Positions 45,119 to 54,661 of a stretch of DNA of 64,000 nucleotides are shown here, one piece after another. The position numbers and the translations under genes were made by a program. The DNA lies in the NCBI GenBank assembly GCA_944389275.1, contig CALXLT010000042.1:62001-126000 (forward strand). Reading direction: 5' to 3'. Every line of letters starts with the position of its first letter. Position 1 is the stretch's first letter. The stretch is from an uncultured Spirochaetaceae bacterium. Lineage in GTDB: Bacteria; Spirochaetota; Spirochaetia; Sphaerochaetales; Sphaerochaetaceae. The notes beneath the pieces are model-generated. The model saw nothing but the letters and a program-made list of their open reading frames with translations, searched no databases and was not told the origin of the DNA.

Positions 45119-45688
45119 ATGAGTAGGGTAGATGTGAGAATAGTGAAGACCAAGGAAAGGCTTAGGCGTGCGCTCCTTGATCTTCTGGCTGAAAGAGGGC
45201 TTGAGGAGATTTCGATAAGCGAAGTCTGTGACCAGGCTGGTGTGAATCGGAATACCTTCTATTCCCACTATCCGAGCGTCAAGGCGCTTCTGGAGGAGAT
45301 CGAGGCGCACTTCCTGGAGGAGCTGATCAATACCGTCACGATATCGGCGGAATCGGTGAACTCAGTGAAGGGCCTTCTGTCCCTCATACTCAGCAAGGTG
45401 CGCGAGAACCGCGACATGTGCATCCTCATCTTCTCGGATCATGGGGACAAGAACTTCCTCAGATCGATCCTCAACATCTTCCTTCCAAACGCTGTCGAGA
45501 ACTGGGCAAGCAGCCTCAGCCTTCCCGAAAAGGACGCAAGCCTACTTTTCTACTTCATATCAGGAGGCGCCGTGAGCATCATAGAGGAATGGCTGAGGGG
45601 AGGATTCGGCTGGGACGAGGCGGACCTCGTCGCTAAGCTCGATTCCATGATCATGATGACCCAAAAGGCCTTCATAGAGGCTCAGTAG
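45119..45688 (+). CDS. TetR/AcrR-family transcriptional regulator
   Basis: A 189-residue regulator. The HTH (about 8-55) reads RIVKTKERLRRALLDLLAERGLEEISISEVCDQAG..NRNTFYSHYPSVKALL, typical TetR. The C-terminal ligand domain is helical (TetR_C, DhaS-like) and ends near QKAFIEAQ. An open frame reaches back to 45056 but would run through the tmRNA 3' end, so ATG 45119, preceded by GGGGA, is chosen. No operator or target gene is obvious. The 3' end overlaps the convergent smpB by 7 bases. Confidence 0.88.
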   Translation: MSRVDVRIVKTKERLRRALLDLLAERGLEEISISEVCDQAGVNRNTFYSHYPSVKALLEEIEAHFLEELINTVTISAESVNSVKGLLSLILSKVRENRDMCILIFSDHGDKNFLRSILNIFLPNAVENWASSLSLPEKDASLLFYFISGGAVSIIEEWLRGGFGWDEADLVAKLDSMIMMTQKAFIEAQ

Positions 45689-46140
45689 CTGTTGATCTCC
45701 CTGAGCTGGCGGCGCGCGTCGCGCTGGGCGTCACGCTCCTTTATCGCTTCCTTCTTGTCCCTCACGTTCTTTCCGCGCGCAAGGGCTATCCTCATCTTGA
45801 CGAGGTTGCCCTTGAGGTAGATCTCGAGAGGCACGATCGTGAGGCCGCGCTCATTGACCTTCCTCGTGAACTTCTTTATCTCCTGCTTGTGGGCCAGGAG
45901 GCGGCGCTTGCGGTCCGGCACGTGGTTGAATATATTGCCATGGCTATAAGGCTGGATCAAGAAGCCGATGAGTATGAGCTCACCGTTCTTGGGGATTATA
46001 TAGCTATCCGAGAACGAGCACTTGCCCTCGCGGATGGACTTCACCTCCGTCCCCTCGAGCTCCATGCCGACCTCAAGCTCCTCTATCATCTCATAGTTGA
46101 AATACGCTTTCTTATTCCGCTGTATCGACTTGGTTTCCAT
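45682..46140 (-). CDS. smpB: SsrA-binding protein SmpB
   Basis: A 152-residue SmpB: RNKKAYFNYEMIEELEVGMELEGTEVKSIREGK is the OB-fold signature, followed by HGNIFNHVPDRKRRLLAHKQEIKKF and a basic C-terminal tail (RDKKEAIKERDAQRDARRQLRE) that enters the mRNA channel. Essential partner of tmRNA. It overlaps the upstream SUMF1-like gene by 29 bases on the same strand. Confidence 0.97.
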   Translation of the reverse strand: METKSIQRNKKAYFNYEMIEELEVGMELEGTEVKSIREGKCSFSDSYIIPKNGELILIGFLIQPYSHGNIFNHVPDRKRRLLAHKQEIKKFTRKVNERGLTIVPLEIYLKGNLVKMRIALARGKNVRDKKEAIKERDAQRDARRQLREINSY

Positions 46141-47548
46141 CTCTTATTCCTATGCGGAGCGTCATGTACTCGCTTGTCATGCTGCGCCCGGCGACGCCGA
46201 CCGTGTCCACGGTCACATCGCTCGGGTCATTGATATAGCTGCCGCCCTTTATGATGATATCATCAAAGGGGTAGAGAGCGCCGAGACGCATGGCCTCATC
46301 ATATCCATAAAGCCTCATGAGAGGGATGTACGGCGTTGATGTCATCTCCCAGAGCTGGCCCATCATGAACGAAGGCGTGGACGGGTCGTTATCGACAGGG
46401 ATCAGCGTCGTAGCGTAATGCTTTCCCTCAGCGCTCAGCGCAGCGGCTGTCCACTCAGCCTCGGTAGGGATCATGTAGCTCACGCCATCACGCTCCGAAA
46501 GCCATTCTACATACGCCTCTGCCGCATGGTAGCTTATGTTCCTTATCGGAAGGGTAGAGCGCACGCGCGTGGTGAGCGTTATGCCGTCAAGATACCCATC
46601 ATCGACCATGCCATCCGCGATAAGCTCCTCTTTGTTCTCAGCGCTCCAATATGGGTTTGCCTCGGTAAAGAGCGCGTACTCATACTCCGATACAGGACGC
46701 TCCGCGATGCTGAACGCACCGAGATCGGTGTCTACAAGCCTCTCGTTCGCCTCCGGAAAGCTCCCTGCCTCGCTGCATCCGAGCGTGAGTGCCATCGCGG
46801 GATAGGAGAAGAACGAACCATTCCTCACAGGCTTCCCGACAGTCCTGGCAAGGAAAGAGGGAAGAGGCTCAGGCCTTTTTTCTGCTATCGCCTCAAGGGT
46901 TGGGGTTGAATAGCGCACGGATGATGAGGAGAGGATATCCAGGGCATTCTGGAAATCCTCTTCCATGGCGCTTGATGTGATATGCATCGCTCCGTAGAGC
47001 ATCTCGCTCGATATATCCTCAAAGCCGAGGGCAACCGCGTTCCTTGCAAACGACGAGAAGAGAGGAGGGAAGTGGTAGCGGTCATCGTAGTCTATGACGC
47101 GGGACCATGACGCGACCTCCAAAAGGAACTCAGCCCTAACGGCTTTTTCGATCTCTTCCGTGTTCTCCGTATCATGACTTACCTCTGTGACCTTGTGCGA
47201 GAAGAGCGTGAAGAGGATGCGGTGTGGTATATCAACGGTCACCGAGCCTGCGTCAGCCCCATAGATCGAGAAATGAAACGTGCTCGTTCCATGGGGAAGA
47301 TAATAGACAGAGCCCTCTGATGAGCCTATGTAGCTTCCATCCTCAGCCCAGATCGCGGTATCGGAAGTGTTCGTGATGAACCTGACATAGCCTCCCTTCT
47401 GCACGATGCCCGGAAGGAGGAACAGAAGGAACGCGAGGATGAGCGCGAAGGCTATGATGGCCGCGAATATCACCGCACCTGGCCTGATGCCGAAGATAGG
47501 GCTCAGACGCACCGGCTCTACATCTGGAAGCTGAGGCTTTTTTCTCAT
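46112..47548 (-). CDS. Membrane protein with SUMF1/FGE-like domain
   Basis: A 478-residue protein with an N-terminal membrane helix (about 27-50), a beta-rich extracytoplasmic part with a PEGA-like look (GGYVRFITNTSDTAIWAEDGSYIG, about 52-115) and a C-terminal SUMF1/formylglycine-generating-enzyme-type domain (about 280-470): RPVSEYEYALF, RNISYHAAEAYVEWLS, YMIPTEAEWTAAAL, GQLWEMTSTPY, IKGGSY and TLRIGIR. The active-site cysteines of true FGE are not evident, so a binding role is more likely. Its end overlaps smpB. Confidence 0.78.
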   Translation of the reverse strand: MRKKPQLPDVEPVRLSPIFGIRPGAVIFAAIIAFALILAFLLFLLPGIVQKGGYVRFITNTSDTAIWAEDGSYIGSSEGSVYYLPHGTSTFHFSIYGADAGSVTVDIPHRILFTLFSHKVTEVSHDTENTEEIEKAVRAEFLLEVASWSRVIDYDDRYHFPPLFSSFARNAVALGFEDISSEMLYGAMHITSSAMEEDFQNALDILSSSSVRYSTPTLEAIAEKRPEPLPSFLARTVGKPVRNGSFFSYPAMALTLGCSEAGSFPEANERLVDTDLGAFSIAERPVSEYEYALFTEANPYWSAENKEELIADGMVDDGYLDGITLTTRVRSTLPIRNISYHAAEAYVEWLSERDGVSYMIPTEAEWTAAALSAEGKHYATTLIPVDNDPSTPSFMMGQLWEMTSTPYIPLMRLYGYDEAMRLGALYPFDDIIIKGGSYINDPSDVTVDTVGVAGRSMTSEYMTLRIGIRDGNQVDTAE

Positions 47549-47612
47549 AGGGTTAAAGTACTCAGCCCATCCCTTCTTGTCAACTTGAGCTCTGTTGCGT
47601 TAGATTTCAGAT

Positions 47613-48620
47613 ATGGAACGTATCTTCAGCTTCCTCGAGGAGAGGACGGAGAGGCGCCTCACGAGAAGACGCCAGGAAAAGGAATACGAGAAGAGCCGCC
47701 GGCACACGGTGCTTGGCGAGATATGGAGCTGGGTGGACGCCCTTATCTTCGCCATCTTCTGGGTCATCATCATCAACCAGTACCTTTTCCAGCTCTTCGT
47801 CATCCCTTCTCCCTCGATGGTCGCGACGCTCAATGTCGGGGATAGGGTCATCGTCAACAAGGACAGCTACGGAGTGGAGCTCTATCCTGCGGGAAAGAAG
47901 GTCCTCACCGATGGCAGAAGAGTCGAGCGAGATCAGATCATAACGTTCTACAATCCCGAATATGACTCCAAGGGCCCTGTCTTCGATATCCTTTCCCAGG
48001 TCGTGTACATGGGAACGCTCACGCTGGTGAATATAGATAAGAACGAAGACGGGACGCTAGCCGAGAGGCTTTATGTGAAGAGGGCCGTAGGCATGGGCGG
48101 CGATACGGTGCGCTTTGACAGGGGCGATGTCCTCATCAGGCCTTCCGGAACTGAGGCCTTCCAGGAAGAGAGGGATTTCCGCGCCTCGAACGATCTTGCG
48201 CAAGGCCCGCATCGCTCGGTCGAGAGCGGCTACTACCCGGCGCTTGAATCCGCGGCGGTTCTCTCCGCGTATCAGGAGGAGGGACTTGCCTCCTTCGCCC
48301 CTTCCTATGAGGTGAGGGAGTACATGAAGCTTGAGGGCTCCCCGTATTCCTACGTGTTCGACCGCTATGGCTATGAGAAGGCAAGGACAAAAGCCCTCTC
48401 TTCGTTCGATCCCTCGGATATGCAGCTCCGCTCCGACGCGGCGAGGTACGATAACGGCATATACGTGCCGGAAGGCTATGTCCTCCCGCTTGGCGACAAC
48501 CGCGACAACTCACGCGACGGCCGCTATTTCGGACCGGTGGAGGAGACAAGGATAAACGGACGGGTGATCGGCCGCTTCTGGCCCCTTTCAGCGGTCTCCT
48601 CATTGATGGATAACCAGTGA
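47613..48620 (+). CDS. lepB: Signal peptidase I
   Basis: A 335-residue membrane protease that removes Sec signal peptides. An N-terminal charged helix is followed by a membrane segment WVDALIFAIFWVIIINQYLF (about 40-60). The catalytic Ser lies in IPSPSMVATL (box B, near residue 67), the Lys in YVKRAVGMGGD (box D, near 155), and box E is LPLGDNRDNSRDGRYFG. A long insertion between boxes D and E (about 170-275) makes it larger than E. coli-type enzymes of one TM. The stop overlaps the hemW start (TGATG). Confidence 0.94.
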   Translation: MERIFSFLEERTERRLTRRRQEKEYEKSRRHTVLGEIWSWVDALIFAIFWVIIINQYLFQLFVIPSPSMVATLNVGDRVIVNKDSYGVELYPAGKKVLTDGRRVERDQIITFYNPEYDSKGPVFDILSQVVYMGTLTLVNIDKNEDGTLAERLYVKRAVGMGGDTVRFDRGDVLIRPSGTEAFQEERDFRASNDLAQGPHRSVESGYYPALESAAVLSAYQEEGLASFAPSYEVREYMKLEGSPYSYVFDRYGYEKARTKALSSFDPSDMQLRSDAARYDNGIYVPEGYVLPLGDNRDNSRDGRYFGPVEETRINGRVIGRFWPLSAVSSLMDNQ

Positions 48621-49747
48621 TGCTTCCTGAAAGAATAGACAGATCAAGGCCTCTATCCCTATACATCCACGTGCCGTTCTGCCGCGCCAAGTGCGATTAC
48701 TGCGCCTTCTACTCGGTGCCTCGTTCCCGTGTGGATGATGATATCGTGAAAAGGTATATGGATATCCTCATTTCGGAGATACGCGCTCTCTCAACGGATT
48801 GGGGAAAGCCCTTCAGGACTATATTCATCGGCGGTGGCAACCCCGGTATCCTTGGCTATGATAGGCTCCGCATGATACTCGAGGAAGCCTGCCGCAATGG
48901 GATGGCAAAGGAGTGCACCATCGAGATCAACCCGGAGAACGTCACAGAGGAAATCCTCACGCTCTCCCCGTTCCTCACGCGCGTCTCGGTCGGCATCCAG
49001 AGCATGGATAGGGATACGCTCAGGACGCTTGGCCGCAATGCCAATATCCTTGACAACGAAAGGGCGCTTTCGCTTCTCTCATCATCCCCGTTCGCGTTCA
49101 ACGCTGACATCATGACGGCAGTTCCTGGATCGGGGGTGGAGACGACAGAGGAGGATATCAAAAAGATAGCTTCTTTCGACCCTGATCATATCTCGCTATA
49201 CTGCCTCACGTTCGAGGAGGGGACTCCACTCATAGAGCGTGCAAGGCCTATCGGGGAGGAAGGGGAGAGAGCGGCTCTCATCGCGTCCTGGCGGCTCCTT
49301 AAAGAGCTTGGCTACAGCCATTATGAGGTGTCGAACTTCGCGAGAGACGGGAAGGAATGCCTCCATAACAAGGTCTATTGGAGCCTTGGGCAGTACATAG
49401 GGTTCGGTCCTGGTGCAGAGAGCTCCATCGGCTACAGCGAGGCTGTATCGATGAAGGAGCCTGAGACGATAGAGGAGTATATAAGGAAGCCTAAGCTCAC
49501 ATGCTTCAACCTCACGCGTGAAGAGACCGAGGAGGAGGTTCTCCTCACATCGCTTCGGACGATATACGGGATAGACAAGGGCGAGTACAGCAAACGCTTC
49601 GGGAAGGACTTCGACGCTCTCTATTCAGAGCGCATCTCCGCACTCGATCCCGATTGCTATATAGATTCACCTGATCGCTTCAGCCTCACGGAAGAGGGAT
49701 TCCTGAAGCTTGACAGGATAATCCTTGAGATGGCGATGGCGCTATGA
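48620..49747 (+). CDS. hemW: Radical-SAM heme chaperone HemW-like protein
   Basis: A 375-residue HemN-family protein. The motif CRAKCDYCAF gives Cys21, Cys25 and Cys28; FIGGGNPGIL (usually GGGTPS) and SVGIQSMD...LRTLGR follow, and the C-terminal HemN_C segment is present (YWSLGQYIGFGPGAES). The CxxxCxxC motif with following F rather than the extra Cys favours HemW, which inserts heme, over oxygen-independent coproporphyrinogen oxidase. It is coupled to lepB upstream and the GNAT gene downstream. Confidence 0.88.
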   Translation: MLPERIDRSRPLSLYIHVPFCRAKCDYCAFYSVPRSRVDDDIVKRYMDILISEIRALSTDWGKPFRTIFIGGGNPGILGYDRLRMILEEACRNGMAKECTIEINPENVTEEILTLSPFLTRVSVGIQSMDRDTLRTLGRNANILDNERALSLLSSSPFAFNADIMTAVPGSGVETTEEDIKKIASFDPDHISLYCLTFEEGTPLIERARPIGEEGERAALIASWRLLKELGYSHYEVSNFARDGKECLHNKVYWSLGQYIGFGPGAESSIGYSEAVSMKEPETIEEYIRKPKLTCFNLTREETEEEVLLTSLRTIYGIDKGEYSKRFGKDFDALYSERISALDPDCYIDSPDRFSLTEEGFLKLDRIILEMAMAL

Positions 49748-50184
49748 TGATAAGAACCGAAACGGAAAGAAATCCAAAGCTTATTGAAAAGCTTTCCACG
49801 ATCTGGCGTAGGTCTGTGGAGAAGACCCACGATTTCCTCACAGCAGAGGATATTGATGGGATATCACATTACGTTCCGGGCCTGATCGGAAAAGTCCCGG
49901 TCCTTGTCACGGCAAATGATGGTGCTGAGCCTCTTGGCTTCATGGGCATAGACGGCCATAGGCTTGAGATGCTCTTCCTGGATCCCGATGCGATGGGTAA
50001 GGGGATAGGCAAGGCCCTCCTTCGCTGCGGCATCGATGAATGCGGAGTGAACGAGCTGACCGTCAACGAGGACAATCCAAACGCGGCTGGTTTCTATCGC
50101 CACATGGGCTTCGCGGAATACAGGCGGACTGACACCGACGAGGATGGAAGGCCGTTTCCTCTGCTATACATGAGAAGAGCATAA
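49744..50184 (+). CDS. YjaB-like GNAT N-acetyltransferase
   Basis: A 146-residue acetyltransferase closely patterned on E. coli YjaB: IWRRSVEKTHDFLTAEDI at the start, then LEMLFLDPDAMGKGIGKALL (acetyl-CoA pyrophosphate loop) and NEDNPNAAGFYRHMGFAEYRRTDTDEDGRPFPLLYM. Substrate unknown. ATGA overlap with hemW. Confidence 0.88.
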   Translation: MMIRTETERNPKLIEKLSTIWRRSVEKTHDFLTAEDIDGISHYVPGLIGKVPVLVTANDGAEPLGFMGIDGHRLEMLFLDPDAMGKGIGKALLRCGIDECGVNELTVNEDNPNAAGFYRHMGFAEYRRTDTDEDGRPFPLLYMRRA

Positions 50185-50191
50185 ACTTACG

Positions 50192-50220
50192 TTGCCGGCA
50201 CTGCTGACGGGGTTTAAGAT
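50192..50220 (+). promoter_or_regulatory. Promoter of lipoprotein gene, predicted leaderless
   Basis: TTGCCG (50192-50197), 17-base spacer, TAAGAT (50215-50220). The ATG at 50228 follows after 7 bases and lacks a Shine-Dalgarno sequence. Confidence 0.6.
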
Positions 50221-50227
50221 TATACCC

Positions 50228-51511
50228 ATGAAGAAGATCTTAATAGCATTAGCCCTTGCCATCATCCTCTCATCATGCAGCGCGGATGGAAACGGGAGCA
50301 TGGAGAGCGATATGGAAATCAGCATCGAAAGCACTACCATAGACGATAAGGTCAGCATCAGCTCCGATTCCCTTGTCACCATCTCAGGCCTAGAGAAGGG
50401 CAGCCTCTACGCCATTTTCCCGGAAAGCAGGGCCAAGGCAACACACAGCGGCGGCAGCGGCCTTATAGGGACAAGCGGCGGCACGTTCCTTTCCGTTGCC
50501 TCCTCCGATACCCTGACGATCTCTGGCAGCGACATAGGCATAGCTGAAGGAACCTTCAGGATAGCCGAGCTCAAAAGCGAGGATGGCCGCATGATCATCG
50601 GCGAAGGCTATGGCGAGCCACTCTTCATAGAATCGGACGGGACGAAGATATTCGAAAGGAAATCAACGCGGGACCTACGGTCAAGGTCGGCCTTCGATCC
50701 CTCAGAGGCCACGCTTCTCGCCGTTCTCAATGGCTCAGGCACTCTCGTGACTGATTATGGGATAATCACGGAAGACGGCAGGAAGGAGAACGGCAAGCGC
50801 CTTCTTGATCTTTCCGCAATGCCATCCGTGGACATCTACTCACAGCTCCATGTAATGAAATCCAGGGAACCGGTATCATACGAGGTCATGCTGGTAAGCC
50901 CGATCACAATCGAAAGCGGCGAGGAATTCGCCCTTGAAGCCCCGGCCGTATACCAAATAAGGAAAACAGGGAAGGAGCTCGTGCTTGAGATCCATATGGA
51001 TGGAAGCGGCCTCGATAGCTATCGCATAGCCTATATGTCCCCTGATGGCAGGTCAGCGCAGACCGGACTTCGGAGGCCATATATCTTCCCTATGGGAATC
51101 GATGGCGGCACTCTCCTCATATATGTAGGAATACCGGATGAGGACACGCTCTTCAGCTTCATCTCCGGTGGCGGCACGGCTCTCCTGAGGGAGATAACCG
51201 CGAAGGAGAAAGAAAGCATATATACGTTCAGCGGAAAAACGATGGATGTCACGGTGCCGGAACATGATGGGGAGTGCATAATACCGATCCTTTTCCACTC
51301 TAGGCCTAAAGGAGCGGAAGTCTCTGTCCAATGCCAAGATGATATCAGATACGCATTCTACCTCGTCAGCGATGTCTCCGATGGGATAGGATACTCAGAG
51401 CTCATGGCAAGGCCCACAGCCTCATTCCCATCCCACCATGCCCTGGAATACGGGTTTCTGCGCATACAGGAGGCAGAACCAGGCGATACGATAACGATAA
51501 ATCTTTCATGA
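50228..51511 (+). CDS. Hypothetical lipoprotein
   Basis: A 427-residue lipoprotein with signal peptide MKKILIALALAIILSSC (Cys17) and a Ser/Gly-rich start. The body is beta-rich with no recognised family (LVTISGLEKGSLYAIFPESRAKA, PEHDGECIIPILFHSRPKGAEV). The pattern of pre-peptidase or jelly-roll-type extracellular domains is possible. Start chosen for the signal peptide and promoter spacing. It is monocistronic. Confidence 0.7.
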   Translation: MKKILIALALAIILSSCSADGNGSMESDMEISIESTTIDDKVSISSDSLVTISGLEKGSLYAIFPESRAKATHSGGSGLIGTSGGTFLSVASSDTLTISGSDIGIAEGTFRIAELKSEDGRMIIGEGYGEPLFIESDGTKIFERKSTRDLRSRSAFDPSEATLLAVLNGSGTLVTDYGIITEDGRKENGKRLLDLSAMPSVDIYSQLHVMKSREPVSYEVMLVSPITIESGEEFALEAPAVYQIRKTGKELVLEIHMDGSGLDSYRIAYMSPDGRSAQTGLRRPYIFPMGIDGGTLLIYVGIPDEDTLFSFISGGGTALLREITAKEKESIYTFSGKTMDVTVPEHDGECIIPILFHSRPKGAEVSVQCQDDIRYAFYLVSDVSDGIGYSELMARPTASFPSHHALEYGFLRIQEAEPGDTITINLS

Positions 51512-51636
51512 TTACAGTAAATTATGATATTTGAAATATATTGTAATTCTATGATAATTATCAGTGAACTATATTGAAAACGTTTGAAGCGCGCCTTGTC
51601 CTGCATCCTTGATCGAAGGGTATATTAATTGCTTGC

Positions 51637-51666
51637 TTGACAAGGTGTTGCCTTCTGCAGAATTAT
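51637..51666 (+). promoter_or_regulatory. Promoter of yebC-ruvCAB-queA cluster
   Basis: TTGACA (51637-51642), 18-base spacer, AATTAT (51661-51666), leaving a leader of about 85 bases. The region 51512-51636 is AT-rich with ATTACA/TGTAAT dyads and contains no gene that I can see. Confidence 0.55.
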
Positions 51667-51757
51667 ACACGGTGGCATATCTAGAACAAAGATCGCTTTT
51701 GTGATAGCGTAGCTAGGTATTCATTGAAGTCAAACTTAATCAGAAGAGGTACAACTG

Positions 51758-52498
51758 ATGTCTGGCCATAGCAAGTGGGCAACGATAAAACACAAGAAGG
51801 GAATTGCTGACGCCAAGCGCGGGCAGAAATTCACGAAGCTTATCAAGGAGATCACCGTAGCTGCGAAGAGCGGTGCCGATCCTGATTCGAACGCAAGGCT
51901 GAGGACCGCTATCCTCAAGGCCAAGGCCGAGAACATGCCTAAGGATAACATCGACCGCGCTATCAAGAAGGGAAGCGGCGAGCTTGGGCAGGCTACGTTC
52001 TATGAGCTTACGTATGAGGGCTATGCTCCAGGCGGAGTTGCGATCATCATCGACACGCTTACGGATAACAAGAACAGGACCGCGGCTGATGTCAGGTCAA
52101 CGCTTACGAAGCTCGGCGGATCGCTTGGCGCGACAGGATGCGTCAGCTACATGTTCCAGACAAAGGGCGTCATCACATACGATGCCTCCAAGTACACGGA
52201 GGACCAGATCTTCGAGGCCGCTCTCGAGAACGGCGCGGAGGATGTATCCACAGAGGACGGAGTAATCGAGGTCACGACAAGCGCTGCGGACTTCCCGAAG
52301 GTGCTTGAGGCGATGCAGGCTGCGGGCTTCGAGCAGGACAGCGCCGATGTCTCCCGCATAGCTGACCAGACGGTCACGCTTGACAACGAGAAGGCGAACA
52401 AGGTCCTGAAGATCGTGGACAGGCTCGAGGAGCTCGACGATGTCCAGCAGGTTTCTACGAACCTTGACCTTCCAGAGGATTTCCAGGAAGAAGAGTGA
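51758..52498 (+). CDS. YebC/PmpR-family regulatory protein
   Basis: A 246-residue YebC-family protein, starting MSGHSKWATIKHKKGIADAK and containing AKAENMPKDNIDRAIKKGSG and EGYAPGGVAIIIDTLTDNKNRT. The family has been described as DNA-binding regulators and recently as translation factors at proline stretches. Leads the cluster yebC-ruvC-ruvA-ruvB-queA, a common order. AGAGG precedes the ATG. Stop overlaps the ruvC GTG start. Confidence 0.95.
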   Translation: MSGHSKWATIKHKKGIADAKRGQKFTKLIKEITVAAKSGADPDSNARLRTAILKAKAENMPKDNIDRAIKKGSGELGQATFYELTYEGYAPGGVAIIIDTLTDNKNRTAADVRSTLTKLGGSLGATGCVSYMFQTKGVITYDASKYTEDQIFEAALENGAEDVSTEDGVIEVTTSAADFPKVLEAMQAAGFEQDSADVSRIADQTVTLDNEKANKVLKIVDRLEELDDVQQVSTNLDLPEDFQEEE

Positions 52499-52983
52499 GG
52501 GTTCTAGGAGTCGATCCAGGACTTGCGGATACAGGCTGGGGTGTCGTCGATTTCGATGGCGGGCACTACCGGCCTGTTTCTTTTGGAACGATCAGCACAA
52601 GTCCGAAGGAAAGGATACAGGACAGGATCTATACTATAGCGACGGATCTGGGAACGCTGCTTGGGAAGTACGAATGCTCCGTGGTGGCGATGGAGGATAT
52701 CTTCTTCACGAAGAACATCACCTCCGCAATTCCCGTTGCAAAGGTGATCGGAGCGGTGATATTCCGCTTCTCGGAGCTTGGCGTCCCTGTATACCTTTAT
52801 TCCCCGCTTGAGGTGAAGATGGCCGTCACAGGCATGGGCCGGGCAGACAAGAACCAGGTCCAGGAGATGGTGAAGGTCATACTCAAGCTCAAGTCGATAC
52901 CCCGTCCTGACCATGCAGCCGATGCCCTTGCCGACTGCATATGCCACTGCACACACCAAGGGCTGAAAGGAAGAGAGCTATGA
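52495..52983 (+). CDS. ruvC: Holliday junction endonuclease RuvC
   Basis: A 162-residue resolvase that cuts Holliday junctions in symmetry. Acidic active-site residues are Asp7 (LGVDPGLADTGWG), a Glu in VVAMEDIFF, and the Asp pair in RPDHAADALADCIC. Start codon is GTG at 52495, overlapping yebC. Stop overlaps the ruvA start. Confidence 0.95.
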   Translation: MRVLGVDPGLADTGWGVVDFDGGHYRPVSFGTISTSPKERIQDRIYTIATDLGTLLGKYECSVVAMEDIFFTKNITSAIPVAKVIGAVIFRFSELGVPVYLYSPLEVKMAVTGMGRADKNQVQEMVKVILKLKSIPRPDHAADALADCICHCTHQGLKGREL

Positions 52984-53603
52984 TCAACGCTATTGTCGGC
53001 AAGATAGTGCAATGCGCCCCCGACCATGTGCTTGTGCTCACTCCGGGAGGAGTCGAATACAGGCTTGAGATATCATCAAACGCCTCCGAGCGCCTCATGA
53101 AGCAGAAGGGCGACGAGAGCGTGAGAGTGCTTGCCTATCTCCAGCATAGGGAAGACGCCATGACCCTCTTCGGCTTCTATGGGGAAGAGGAGAGATTCTG
53201 CTTCGAGCAGCTCCAGACAGTTCCCGGAATCGGCGCGAGGCAGGCTCTGAAGATCCTTTCCGGCATCACCGTCGAGAACCTCGTGAAGGCGCTTGACGGA
53301 CAGGACGTGAAGACTCTTTCGAAGGTCTCTGGCATAGGCCCCAAGACAGCGCAGAAGCTCGTGCTGCAGCTGCGCAATGTCCTCGTGCTCGAGGACGCGG
53401 ATGCAGAAGGCGAGGATGTCTCGTCTCCCGGCCAGTTCAGGGAGCTTATCGAATCATTTCTGGATATGGGTTTCGAGAGGAAGGTTGTCGTGCGCACTCT
53501 CAACCAGGTGCTGGAGGAGAACGCGCTTCTTATCCAGGGAAAGGACCTGAGAAGCGCGGAGACTCTCATATTCCCGCTTGTGCTTAAGGGGCTTTCAAGA
53601 TGA
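52980..53603 (+). CDS. ruvA: Holliday junction branch-migration protein RuvA
   Basis: A 207-residue RuvA that holds the junction for RuvB. The N-terminal OB domain ([20 protein letters not shown]) is followed by two HhH motifs ([16 protein letters not shown] and [16 protein letters not shown]) and the C-terminal RuvB-binding domain after an acidic linker. ATG 52980 overlaps the ruvC stop; the ruvB start overlaps its stop. Confidence 0.95.
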   Translation: MINAIVGKIVQCAPDHVLVLTPGGVEYRLEISSNASERLMKQKGDESVRVLAYLQHREDAMTLFGFYGEEERFCFEQLQTVPGIGARQALKILSGITVENLVKALDGQDVKTLSKVSGIGPKTAQKLVLQLRNVLVLEDADAEGEDVSSPGQFRELIESFLDMGFERKVVVRTLNQVLEENALLIQGKDLRSAETLIFPLVLKGLSR

Positions 53604-54661
53604 TCTATGACAAGAGCGATGAGATAGAGATGGACGATGGGGCCATCACCCGTACCGTTGACGCGCACTTCCAGGAGGAGGATAGGCAGGAGAACATGCT
53701 CCGCCCGCAGTATCTGGAGGACTTCCAGGGCCAGAGCTCGATCAAGGACAATCTCTCTGTCTTCATAAAGGCGGCAAGAAGCCGCGGCGACGCGCTGGAC
53801 CATACGTTCATCGTTGGGCCTCCCGGTCTTGGAAAGACGACGCTTGCATCGATCATAGCCAATGAGATGCACTCCGAGATAAGGATGACATCCGCGCCCG
53901 CGCTGGATAAGCCTAAGGATCTTGCGGGCATACTCACCAATGTCTCCGAGGGCTCCATATTCTTCATCGATGAGATACACCGCCTCAAGCCCGCGCTGGA
54001 GGAGATGCTTTATATCGCGATGGAGGACTTCGAGATCGACTGGGTCATAGGGCAGGGACCAGCGGCAAGGACGATGAGGATACCGCTTCCGCACTTCACG
54101 CTCATCGGCGCGACAACCAAGGCCGGATCAGTCTCCTCTCCTCTAGCGTCCCGCTTCGGCATAAACATACACATAGACTTCTACGCCCCGGAGGAGCTTT
54201 CGAGGATAATATCGCGCTCGGCAAGGATCCTCGAGACGAAGATAACGGATGATGCCGTGCTCGCGCTCGCTCGCTGCTCGAGAGGCACACCGAGGATCGC
54301 GAACAGGCTTCTCAGGAGGCTCCGGGATTTCGCGTATGTGCTCGGGGATGGGACAATCACCTCTGGGATCGTTCGTGAGGGCCTTGATAGGCTCGGCATC
54401 GACGAGCACGGGCTGGAGAGGATGGACAGGAACATCCTCCGAACGATCATCGAGTACTATGGCGGCGGCCCGGTAGGCGCCGACACGCTCTCGATATCCG
54501 TAGGGGAGGCAGTGGAGAGTCTTGAGGATTTCTACGAGCCGTATCTTATACAGCAGGGATATCTCAAGCGCACGCCGCGCGGAAGATGCGTCACGGACAA
54601 GGCCTACGAGCTTCTGAAGATAAAGGGAAAAGGACATGCTGACCAAGGATTACTATTTTGA
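53600..54661 (+). CDS. ruvB: Holliday junction DNA helicase RuvB
   Basis: A 353-residue AAA+ motor: [18 protein letters not shown], Walker [12 protein letters not shown] (about 73-83), Walker [18 protein letters not shown], sensor 1 GATTKAG and arginine finger region ASRFG. The N-terminus is about 30 residues longer than E. coli RuvB. Overlaps ruvA (ATGA) and queA by 26 bases. Confidence 0.96.
   Translation: MIYDKSDEIEMDDGAITRTVDAHFQEEDRQENMLRPQYLEDFQGQSSIKDNLSVFIKAARSRGDALDHTFIVGPPGLGKTTLASIIANEMHSEIRMTSAPALDKPKDLAGILTNVSEGSIFFIDEIHRLKPALEEMLYIAMEDFEIDWVIGQGPAARTMRIPLPHFTLIGATTKAGSVSSPLASRFGINIHIDFYAPEELSRIISRSARILETKITDDAVLALARCSRGTPRIANRLLRRLRDFAYVLGDGTITSGIVREGLDRLGIDEHGLERMDRNILRTIIEYYGGGPVGADTLSISVGEAVESLEDFYEPYLIQQGYLKRTPRGRCVTDKAYELLKIKGKGHADQGLLF

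Noticed and set aside
53177-54094. 305-codon open frame antisense to ruvA/ruvB
   Set aside because: Spans two well-supported genes on the other strand and resembles no protein family.
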